Shown here: positions 39,631 to 46,342 of the stretch, in pieces
How the letters are laid out: every line of letters begins with the position of its first letter
Numbering within the stretch: position 1 is the stretch's first letter
Assembly: GCF_019083995.1 (NCBI RefSeq)
Contig: NZ_JAHRCU010000007.1
Location: 62,001 to 126,000, forward strand
Source of the DNA: Roseococcus sp. SDR
Lineage (GTDB): Bacteria; Pseudomonadota; Alphaproteobacteria; Acetobacterales; Acetobacteraceae
DNA: 64,000 nt
Direction: 5' to 3'
The notes under the pieces: generated by a model
The model's database searches: none
Told to the model about the DNA's origin: nothing
The model's input: the letters and a program-made list of their open reading frames with translations, nothing else
Position numbers and translations under genes: made by a program

Positions 39631-41460
39631 ATGCCCGCACGCATCGACGACCTGCTGGTCCTGAACGCGAACCTCAACAAGTCCGACTTCGCCAAGTATC
39701 TCCGCGATCGGGAGGCTGTTCTCCCGAACGATTTCGGTGGTCTTGGCGACGGCGTTGCGAACGACACCAGCGCGATCCAGGCATGCTTTGATCGCGCCGG
39801 GACCGACCAGAAGTTCGCGATCATCCCGCCGGGCACCTGGAATGTGAACGCGACCGTCACGCTGCCCGGCGGCGCGCGTGGTCTGATCATGCAGGGGACC
39901 ATCCGATACACCGGGACCACGCCGACCTCGGTGCTCGTCATCGGCGATGGGGGAACCGTCCGCAATGCGGAGAAGCTCTACACGGGCCTGAATGTCATCC
40001 GGCAGACGATCTCGGATTGGTCCTCTGAAGCTGACATCGGCATCACCCTCCGCAACCTCGACGCCTCGCAAATTGAAATCCGCAGGGTCGAAGGCTTCAC
40101 TATCGGGGCGCGAACCCTTGGCGACGGACGCGGCTTCGAGGACTGCACCCTCACGCTCGGCCGCTTCGTCAACAATAAGTTCGGCCTCGACATCTGGTGC
40201 GCCACGGCGACGGCATGGAATACGTCGATCCGGTACTACGGCGGGCACTTCGCGCATGCGACCGGGGTCAACGCCGCGCAGGATCGATTCGGCATCCGGC
40301 TCGCCAACGCCGCCGGTGCCTATACGAACCACAACCGCCATGTCTTCGACGCGCCGAACTTCGAGCTTCGCCAAGCCGGAAGCAATGTCGCCATCCCGTT
40401 CCTGAACCAGACCGGGGGCAGCGCGATCATCGCGCGCAACATGCGGATGGAAGCATGCTCGCCCATCGCTGCGCGGCATACCAGCACCGCCCAGGACTGC
40501 GAGTACGACGTCGCCTGGACCAACACCTATCTCGTCGGCATCGACTACACCGCCACCGCGACGCGCTGCGGGAACGCGGTCATTAATCGCCACCGCGCAC
40601 CGGCCTCGCGCTTCACCCGCTTCCTGGCCGGATGCGAGAATGTCCGCGCGAAGGCATTTCGCCAGTCCGCGACGGAAGTCGGTGTCGAGGGGCTGGTCAC
40701 GATCGCGACTTCGACGACCACAGCTACCTACATCGCCGACTTCTGCTTCAACGGTCTCTCCAATGTCACGCCGACCGGACGAGGCGTACAGCTTGCTGAC
40801 AACCGGGGTCTCGGCTGGGTCGTCGACACGACGCAGACCAGGGAGTTCGCGCTTGCTCACTGGCTCGTCGCGGGGGCATCCGGCGGCCGCCTTTTTGCCC
40901 GCGTGTTCGACGCGGCGGGCAATGTCCGCGAGAACATCGCGGGCGACATCCTCGCGTCCCTTACCACCATGCTTTGGAGCGCGCCGGCGAAGGGCTGGTA
41001 TGGCGGCGCTCCGATGGACGACGCCGACCTCAATCGCCGCATGACATTGCGGTTTGGCTCGGGCGTGGCCTTCGCGCAGATCGGGGTGATCGGGTTCGAC
41101 GGCATCATCGAACTCGAATCGCTCCGGCTCTACGGGCTGCCCGAAGCTGCGCCCGGGATCCTGAACGGCACGCCCACGCTGCCGAACTCGGGGCAGCGTG
41201 AATTCGTCGCAGAGACATCCTGGGACCTCCCCAGCCTCGCTGCAGGGGCAACCTCGCTGCTGGACGTGACGGTCAACGGCGCGCGCCAGGGCGACCTCGC
41301 AGAGGCTTCGCTGGTGAGTTCGACCCGCTTCATCGAGTTGAGCGCCTTCGTCTGGTCGAACAACACCGTCCGCGTCCTCGCGCGCAACGTCTCGGGATCG
41401 ACCTTCGACCTCGCTGCAGCGACCCTCTCGGTGAGCGTGACCAAGCGCCGCGTGCCGTAG
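39631..41460 (+). CDS. tailspike with pectate-lyase-like beta-helix
   Basis: A 609-residue protein. FGGLGDGVANDTSAIQACFDRAG is the entry motif of pectate_lyase_3 beta-helix tailspikes; the following about 350 residues show regular Gly/Asn turns. The C-terminal part (about 400-609) is strand-rich and may bind the receptor. It is likely the receptor-binding protein and possibly a surface-polysaccharide depolymerase. Catalytic residues cannot be named. Confidence 0.85.
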   Translation: MPARIDDLLVLNANLNKSDFAKYLRDREAVLPNDFGGLGDGVANDTSAIQACFDRAGTDQKFAIIPPGTWNVNATVTLPGGARGLIMQGTIRYTGTTPTSVLVIGDGGTVRNAEKLYTGLNVIRQTISDWSSEADIGITLRNLDASQIEIRRVEGFTIGARTLGDGRGFEDCTLTLGRFVNNKFGLDIWCATATAWNTSIRYYGGHFAHATGVNAAQDRFGIRLANAAGAYTNHNRHVFDAPNFELRQAGSNVAIPFLNQTGGSAIIARNMRMEACSPIAARHTSTAQDCEYDVAWTNTYLVGIDYTATATRCGNAVINRHRAPASRFTRFLAGCENVRAKAFRQSATEVGVEGLVTIATSTTTATYIADFCFNGLSNVTPTGRGVQLADNRGLGWVVDTTQTREFALAHWLVAGASGGRLFARVFDAAGNVRENIAGDILASLTTMLWSAPAKGWYGGAPMDDADLNRRMTLRFGSGVAFAQIGVIGFDGIIELESLRLYGLPEAAPGILNGTPTLPNSGQREFVAETSWDLPSLAAGATSLLDVTVNGARQGDLAEASLVSSTRFIELSAFVWSNNTVRVLARNVSGSTFDLAAATLSVSVTKRRVP

Positions 41461-41500
41461 CGCCTTCACTTCCAGCCAACGGCAGGGCATGCGGGGATCC

Positions 41501-42043
41501 ATGCGATCCCTACCGCTCCTCCTGGTGCTCGCCGCTTGTGCGGCTCCAGAGACCGCGATCCCCGTTCACGTCTCCCGGATGACTGACCCCGCGGCGATGC
41601 CCGGAGCGGCGCAGGTGGGCGCGTGGCGCATCGGTTGCCGGCCTGATCCGGTGCGGGCGGAGGTCACCTGCGTCGCGACGCGATCCGATCCCCTCTCAGC
41701 AGGGATGGAGGAACGCGTCAGCGTGGCCTACGTCCGCCGGAGCACCGGCGGCACCGCAGGGCCATTCATCTACCCAGCGGAGATTCATGACTGCCCGGGC
41801 GCCGAGCGGGTATTCCGGGTGGACGGCAATGCGCCCCAGGCTGCCCGCTTCCCAATCGACGGCCGCGGCATCGCGGCCATGGCGACGGTCGTGAGGCAGA
41901 TGGAGGCGGGGACGTTCCTCCGGAGCGAGTCCCGGCGCTGGCCGGCCTGCGGCGTGCCGCGGCAGGCCATGGTCCGGATCGACGGCTTCCGCGAAGCCCA
42001 TGCCGAACTGCGAAGGGTGACGGCGGCAGCGACAATGCCCTGA
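41501..42043 (+). CDS. lipoprotein, possible lysogenic-conversion gene
   Basis: A 180-residue protein with lipoprotein signal MRSLPLLLVLAACAAPE (Cys in LAACA). The mature part has four further Cys. It sits after the tailspike, where morons such as superinfection-exclusion lipoproteins often lie. An in-frame ATG at 41489 gives four more residues. An intrinsic terminator follows. Role inferred from position only. Confidence 0.72.
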   Translation: MRSLPLLLVLAACAAPETAIPVHVSRMTDPAAMPGAAQVGAWRIGCRPDPVRAEVTCVATRSDPLSAGMEERVSVAYVRRSTGGTAGPFIYPAEIHDCPGAERVFRVDGNAPQAARFPIDGRGIAAMATVVRQMEAGTFLRSESRRWPACGVPRQAMVRIDGFREAHAELRRVTAAATMP

Positions 42044-42068
42044 CACGGCGCCACAGGCGCACACACGA

Positions 42069-42116
42069 AGCCCCGCCGGGGCCGGAGGCAACTCCGGTAC
42101 CCCGGCGGGGCTTTTT
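42069..42116 (+). terminator. intrinsic terminator of the late operon
   Basis: Outer arms AGCCCCGCCGGGG and CCCCGGCGGGGCT enclose an inner hairpin CCGGAG-GCAA-CTCCGG, followed by TTTTT. It lies 26 bp after the lipoprotein stop. This is the only phage hairpin in the window with a proper T-tract. Confidence 0.88.
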
Positions 42117-42152
42117 CGCGTCTTGGGGCTTCTGTGGCGCCCGGCTGGCCAG

Positions 42153-42449
42153 TCAGGAAACCTCGGCCAGCCGGCGCGTCCGCGCGTCCTCGAAAGCGAA
42201 GGTCGCGGCTTCGAATTCCACTTTGGGGCTGGCCAGCGGCTTCACCATCACGAAGCCCAGCTTCCCGCGGCGCGACCAGTAGTCGCCTTCGACGATCGCC
42301 AGCCAGCCGGCCAGCCCCTGGTCCGCAAGACTCTTCTCCGCCCGCGCGACCTCGTCATCGGTCGGGTCAGAGTTCCGGCCCATCCAGACGTGCCGGCCAT
42401 CTTCGCTGATGATCGCCCAGGTCTTCTGCCGCGCGCGGGAAGTCGTCAT
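42153..42449 (-). CDS. small prophage protein at right end, unknown
   Basis: A 98-residue protein (KTWAIISEDGRHVWMGRNSDPTDDEVARAEKSLADQGLAGWLAIVEGDYW). Leftward, opposite to the late operon, and separated from it by the terminator. Genes in this position are often expressed from the lysogen. No domain recognised. Confidence 0.68.
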   Translation of the reverse strand: MTTSRARQKTWAIISEDGRHVWMGRNSDPTDDEVARAEKSLADQGLAGWLAIVEGDYWSRRGKLGFVMVKPLASPKVEFEAATFAFEDARTRRLAEVS

Positions 42450-42537
42450 GGTCGTGCTGCCCTTCTATCTTCCCCCGACACATCCATGGGTTCCGCAGCA
42501 TAGCAAGCGGAACGTCCGGCTCCACTGCGCATGTTCT

Positions 42538-42596
42538 GGTTTGCCAACCGGCCCGCAAGCCTTTGAGGTTTGCCGCGGTTACTTCCCGGATTTGCC
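42538..42596. other. candidate integrase arm-type sites next to attR
   Basis: Three direct copies of the 8-mer G[G/A]TTTGCC start at 42538, 42567 and 42589, the last within GGATTTGCC. Short direct repeats beside the attachment core are typical of tyrosine-integrase arm sites. They lie within 95 bp of the inferred boundary. The rest of 42450-42630 shows no gene. Confidence 0.4.
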
Positions 42597-42630
42597 TTGC
42601 TAACCATTTGAGTTATTTGTCAGTAGGCAG

Positions 42631-42857
42631 TCCCGCCGGGGACATTCCCGTTTTTCAAGCTTTCGCTTCGAACCCACGAAGACCTTGCTGGCGCGCCGCG
42701 CGGCGCGACGGTTCGAATCCCGCCGGGGACATTCCCGTTTTTCAAGCTTTCCCTTCGAACCCACGAAGACCTTGCTGGCGCGCCGCGCGGCGCGACGGTT
42801 CGAATCCCGCCAGGGACATTCCTGTTTTTCAAGCCTTCGCTTCGAACCCACGAAGAC
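42631..42857. repeat. 87-bp tandem repeat (2.6 copies) resembling a tRNA 3' end; probable attR
   Basis: Units start at 42631, 42718 and 42805; the third stops after 53 bp. Each begins TCCCGCCGGGGACATTCC, and units 2 and 3 are preceded by GACGGTTCGAA, so the junctions read like the T-loop, T-stem and acceptor end of a tRNA. A GC palindrome (CGCGCCGCGCGGCGCG) lies in each full unit. The first unit lacks the GGTTCGAA lead, as expected if phage DNA replaced it by integration into a tRNA-like end. Confidence 0.65.
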
Positions 42858-43025
42858 GAGGAGGCGGTGCATGTGGTCGCGGGAAACCGCGCCTTCAGCA
42901 AATGGACGTTCCGCGGCACGGATCGCGCGGGCGTGGCGATCGAGGTGCGTGGTATGGATCTTTTCGAGATCCGTGACGGGCTGATCGCGCGGAAGGACAC
43001 CTGCCGCAAGGTCCGGACGGGCTGA
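42858..43025 (+). pseudogene. 3' fragment of an NTF2/SnoaL-like gene
   Basis: Fifty-five codons ending in TGA read EEAVHVVAGNRAFSKWTFRGT and then DLFEIRDGLIARKDTCRKV, the last strands of a nuclear-transport-factor-2-like fold. The N-terminal half and start are missing; the frame enters directly from the 87-bp repeat. It is a host gene remnant cut by repeat expansion or an earlier integration. Confidence 0.65.
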
Positions 43026-43064
43026 GGCGGCCTCAGGCGGGCCGTGGCCCGCGCGGCGCCTCGT

Positions 43065-43496
43065 TCAGACCCCGCCCCGCCCGGTGATCGTGCCCGTGGC
43101 GACCAGGTCCATCAGCAGGGCCATGGTCGCCTGGCCCGAGAGGGCGAAGGGATCGAGGCTGGCGGTCTTGGAATACTTGAGCAGCAGCGACGGGTTCACC
43201 GCCTTGGCGTCCACCTGCCCCATGGTCCAGTTCCCGAAGCGCCGCTCCGTGATTTCTTCATAGGCCAGCAGCCGAACCTGGCTGTGCCGTTCGTCGCGCA
43301 CGATCGCGTTGTACAGGTCGCACACTTCGTCGCGCCCGCCTTCGAGCACCTGGACGAAGACGTCGCTGGTGAAGCACAGCAGCCCCGTGATGCCGCGGCG
43401 CGGGTTGTTGCGGTGCGACTGAAGCACGATCTGGTCCAGAACCGCGGGCGGCAGCGGCGCAGCGACACGGCTGGCGTAAAGGCAACTGACGAGCAT
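43065..43496 (-). CDS. BLUF-domain blue-light sensor
   Basis: A 143-residue protein, almost all BLUF (1-95): Tyr7 in CLYASR, Asn30/31 in RNNPRRGITGLLCF, Gln49 in FVQVLEG. These are the flavin-contacting Tyr, Asn and Gln of the family. FAD bound here shifts absorbance in blue light. A short C-terminal helix follows with no output domain, so it must signal through a partner. It begins 8 bp after folE and is probably co-transcribed with it. Confidence 0.93.
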   Translation of the reverse strand: MLVSCLYASRVAAPLPPAVLDQIVLQSHRNNPRRGITGLLCFTSDVFVQVLEGGRDEVCDLYNAIVRDERHSQVRLLAYEEITERRFGNWTMGQVDAKAVNPSLLLKYSKTASLDPFALSGQATMALLMDLVATGTITGRGGV

Positions 43497-43504
43497 GTTC
43501 GGCC

Positions 43505-44215
43505 TCAGTTCTGCATGGAGATCAGCGAGAGAAATTCACGTCGCAGCGCGGGGTCCTTCAGGAACGATCCGCGCATGACGCTGTTGGTCATCTTCGCTCC
43601 CGTGTCCTTCACGCCACGCCAGTGCATGCAGAAGTGGTCAGCCTCCATCACCACGGCGAGGCCGTCCGGCTTCACCTTCTCCATCAGGAGTTCGGCGATC
43701 TGCGCGATCGCCTCCTCCTGGATCTGCGGGCGCGAGAGAATCCATTCGGCAAGCCGGGCATATTTGGAAAGCCCGATCAGGTTGGAGTTCTGGTTCGGCA
43801 TCAGGCCGACCCAGACCCGCCCCATGATCGGACAGAAGTGGTGGCTGCACGCGCTGCGCACGGTCATCGGCCCCACGATCATGAGTTCGTTCAGGCTCGT
43901 CACATTGGGGAATTCGGTCACCGGCGGGGCGGGGCGGTAGCGGCCGTGGAAGACCTCGTTCAGATACATCTTCGCGACCCGGCGCGCGGTATCCTGCGTG
44001 TTGTGATCATTGTCGATGTCGATCACCAGGCTCTGAAGAACGCCGCGCATCTTCGTCGCGACCTCCTCCAGCAGCAGCTCCAGCTCACCCGGTTCGATGA
44101 AGCCCGCGATATTGTCGTTCGCGTTGAATCGCTTCCGAGCCTGCCGCAGCCGGTTGCGGATGCGCTCGGAGACCGGGCTGTCCGCCTCGGGGCCCTTGCC
44201 TTCCACGTCATCCAT
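43505..44215 (-). CDS. folE: GTP cyclohydrolase I
   Basis: A 236-residue enzyme converting GTP to dihydroneopterin triphosphate, the first step of folate and pterin synthesis. Zinc ligands are visible: Cys123 and His125/His126 in SACSHHF, Cys196 in EADHFCMHWRGV. GLSKYARL is the conserved core. The ATG at 44215 gives a normal length; upstream in-frame ATGs would add up to 20 residues. BLUF follows within 8 bp. Confidence 0.93.
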   Translation of the reverse strand: MDDVEGKGPEADSPVSERIRNRLRQARKRFNANDNIAGFIEPGELELLLEEVATKMRGVLQSLVIDIDNDHNTQDTARRVAKMYLNEVFHGRYRPAPPVTEFPNVTSLNELMIVGPMTVRSACSHHFCPIMGRVWVGLMPNQNSNLIGLSKYARLAEWILSRPQIQEEAIAQIAELLMEKVKPDGLAVVMEADHFCMHWRGVKDTGAKMTNSVMRGSFLKDPALRREFLSLISMQN

Positions 44216-44370
44216 GCCCAACGCCACTGGCCTCCCATTCGCCATGCCGGCCCCAGCTGGCCTGCCGTTCCACAACGCGTTCCCTCATGTGGAGGAGGGT
44301 AGGATGAGCGCAACCCCGGCACCAGCCCGCTGCCGCCACCTGCTTCGGCCGGCTGGTGGCATGGGGTTGG

Positions 44371-44402
44371 CTGGCGCGCCGTGCGGCGCGACGGTTCGAA
44401 TC
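44371..44402 (+). repeat. stray copy of the 87-bp repeat's palindrome
   Basis: A 32-bp stretch beginning CTGGCGCGCCGTGCGGCG and ending CGGTTCGAATC matches 42688-42719 at 31 of 32 positions. Here it stands alone, between folE and the LysR gene, so folE and BLUF are bracketed by two copies. Confidence 0.7.
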
Positions 44403-44426
44403 GGTCAGCGCCCGCCCATGAGAGCG

Positions 44427-45314
44427 TCACGCCCCCCGCAGCACGGCAATGAAGGCGCGCGCGGCAGGGCCGGGCGGGCGCTCGCGGTGGTGAATGGCGG
44501 CCAGGATCGCCGCTGGCCGGTCGCGGAACGGCGTTGATGCCTCGAGGACGACCATCCGCCCCGCTTCCACCTCCTCGGAGACCATGGTGCGCGGCATGCT
44601 GCCCCAGCCGAGGCCCGCGCGCAGCAGCGCCAGCTTTGTCGCCACATCCGGCACATACCAGCGGTTGATGCCGACGACGCCGTGATCCCGCCCCCGCCGC
44701 GCCGCGCGCTCGACACTCACCGCGAGCTGGAGGTGTTCGCCCAGCACCTCCGGCGCCAAAGGCCCCTTGAGCGCGGCCAGCGGGTGATCGCGCGCGGCGA
44801 CGAAGACCATGTCGAGATCGCTCAGCAAGCTGCGCTCCGCCCAGTCGGGCAGGCCGGGCATCTCCAGCGCGAGCGCCAGGTCCGCCTCGCCCTCCAGGAG
44901 GCTGGCGACAGCCTGCTCGTCGGGCTGGATCAGGAGGCGCAACTGCACGCCGGGATACCCGCCATGGAGCCGCGCCAGCGCGGGCGTCACCACCTCCAGC
45001 GGCGTCAGGCTCGACAGGGCCACCGTCAACTCCGCCTCGACCCCCTGGGCGATGCCGGCCGCGTGGCGGCGATAGGCCGCGACATCCTCGACCACCCGCC
45101 GCGCCCGCGGCAGCAGGGCCCGCCCCGCCTCGCTCAGCACGGGGCGATAGGCGGTCCGGTCGAAGAGCGGCAGGCCGGTCTGCTCCTCCAGCTTCTGCAC
45201 CGCATAGGTCACGGCGGATTGCGCCCGCCCCAGGCGACGGGCCGCGCCGGCGAAGCTCCCAGTCTCGGCGATGGCCACGAAGACGGTGAATTGGTCGAGG
45301 GTGAGCGCATCCAT
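44427..45314 (-). CDS. LysR-family transcriptional regulator
   Basis: A 295-residue protein starting MDALTLDQFTVFVAIAETGSF. The winged HTH (SFAGAARRLGRAQSAVTYAVQKLEEQTG) occupies about residues 15-60, and a LysR substrate-binding domain about 90-290. It is divergent from the QorB-like reductase and shares a 122-bp control region, so it probably regulates that gene in response to a small (possibly quinone-like) ligand. Confidence 0.93.
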   Translation of the reverse strand: MDALTLDQFTVFVAIAETGSFAGAARRLGRAQSAVTYAVQKLEEQTGLPLFDRTAYRPVLSEAGRALLPRARRVVEDVAAYRRHAAGIAQGVEAELTVALSSLTPLEVVTPALARLHGGYPGVQLRLLIQPDEQAVASLLEGEADLALALEMPGLPDWAERSLLSDLDMVFVAARDHPLAALKGPLAPEVLGEHLQLAVSVERAARRGRDHGVVGINRWYVPDVATKLALLRAGLGWGSMPRTMVSEEVEAGRMVVLEASTPFRDRPAAILAAIHHRERPPGPAARAFIAVLRGA

Positions 45315-45436
45315 ATCTTCAATTAATCTGAAGTTATGATCCGAAATTGTTCCTGTTTTTTGAAGTTTCAAGATGCCCCATCTGCCCCGCAAGCGCGCCG
45401 ATCAGGGGCGCGAACCGCATGATCCAGGAGCATCCC
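45315..45436. promoter_or_regulatory. LysR box in divergent promoter region
   Basis: CTTCAATTAATCTGAAG (45317-45333) is an interrupted palindrome of the T-N11-A type, adjacent to the LysR start. The surrounding sequence is AT-rich by local standards (GTTATGATCCGAAATTG). The QorB-like ATG has CCAGGAG 7 bp upstream. Confidence 0.6.
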
Positions 45437-46330
45437 ATGACCGAGACCCTCTTCGTCACCGGCGCCTCCGGCCAGCTCGGCCGCGCCGTCATCCATCACC
45501 TGCTCTCCTCCGAGGGCGTGGCCCCCGGCCGCATCCTCGCCGGCACGCGCGACCCGTCGAAGCTCACCGACCTCGCCGCGCGTGGCATCCGCGTGGTGGC
45601 GCTCGATTTCGAGCAGCCGGAGGCCATGGCCCGGGCCTTCGCCGGCACCGGCCGCCTGCTGCTCATCTCGACCGATGCGCTGGACCGGCCCGGCCGGCGC
45701 CTCGCGCAGCACCAGGCCGCGGTGGCCGCCGCGCGGGCGGCCGGGGTCGGGCACGTCCTCTACACCTCCATGCCCAACCCGGAGGATTCGCTGGTGCCCT
45801 TCGCCCCGGATCATCTCGGCACGGAGCAGGCGCTGCAGGCGAGCGGCCTGCCGCACAGCATCCTGCGCAACGCCTGGTACCAGGAGAACCTGCTGATGGA
45901 ACTGGGCCCGGCGCTGGAGCACGGGCAATGGACCACGGCGGCAGGCGAGGGGCGCTACGCCCCCATCTCGCGCGAGGACTGTGCCCGCGCGGCGGCGGCC
46001 GCCCTCGCGGGGAAGGCCGAGGCGGGGCGCATCTACAACCTCACCGGCCCCGAATTGCTGGCGATGGACGACATCGCGGCGCGCGCCAGCGCGGTCTTCG
46101 GCCGCAAGGTGGTCGCGGTGAAGCTGGACGAGGCGACGCGGACAGGCATCCTCCTCCAGGCCGGCCTGCCGCCCTTCATCGCGCCCGTGCTGGTGGCGAG
46201 CGAGGCGAATATCCGGGCCGGCAAGTTCGCGCTGCTCAGCGATGATGTGCGGGAACTGACCGGGCGCGCGCCTGCGCCGCTGTCGGCGACCTTCGCGGCC
46301 ATCCGGGCGGGCCGGCCGGCGGCGGCCTGA
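45437..46330 (+). CDS. NmrA/QorB-like NAD(P)H-dependent reductase
   Basis: A 297-residue Rossmann protein with FVTGASGQLGRAVIHHLL at the N-terminus, then LLISTDALDRPGRRLAQHQAAVAAARAAGVGHVLYTSM and GLPHSILRNAWYQENLL. The overall pattern is that of NmrA-like reductases of the quinone oxidoreductase 2 group. It probably reduces a quinone or similar electrophile. Divergent from its LysR regulator. Confidence 0.85.
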   Translation: MTETLFVTGASGQLGRAVIHHLLSSEGVAPGRILAGTRDPSKLTDLAARGIRVVALDFEQPEAMARAFAGTGRLLLISTDALDRPGRRLAQHQAAVAAARAAGVGHVLYTSMPNPEDSLVPFAPDHLGTEQALQASGLPHSILRNAWYQENLLMELGPALEHGQWTTAAGEGRYAPISREDCARAAAAALAGKAEAGRIYNLTGPELLAMDDIAARASAVFGRKVVAVKLDEATRTGILLQAGLPPFIAPVLVASEANIRAGKFALLSDDVRELTGRAPAPLSATFAAIRAGRPAAA

Positions 46331-46342
46331 CCGCGCGGGCCC

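Larger units (their letters stand above)
1..42630. mobile_element. lambda-like siphovirus prophage (left end outside window)
   Basis: Repressor, Cro-like, replication, DNA methylation, packaging, head, lysis and tail genes follow each other without host genes in between. The late module has GpA-family terminase, lambda-family portal, tape measure and J-type tip protein, which indicates a long non-contractile tail. No integrase or excisionase is visible, so they should lie to the left of the window. The right end is placed where phage sequence meets an 87-bp tandem repeat resembling a tRNA 3' end. That exact junction is inferred; prophage identity is certain. Confidence 0.93.

Noticed and set aside
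38785-41502. 905-codon minus-strand open frame opposite the tail genes
   Set aside because: Shadow of GC-rich codon bias; the plus strand encodes recognisable tip and tailspike proteins, and the antisense product shows no domain.
42690-42745. Complete tRNA gene
   Set aside because: Only the T-loop and acceptor-like 3' end are present; no matching 5' acceptor strand, D-arm or anticodon arm precedes it, and the 5' side of the T-stem does not pair well.
42631-42857. CRISPR-like array
   Set aside because: Units are contiguous near-identical 87-mers with no spacers, and no cas genes are near; the Cas4-like nuclease at 5.6 kb belongs to a phage recombination operon.
42600-42872. 90-codon minus-strand frame with a repeated VFVGSKRKLEKRECPRRDSN-type product
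   Set aside because: It is only the translation of the 87-bp tandem repeat (87 is divisible by three), a common annotation artefact near tRNA-end repeats.
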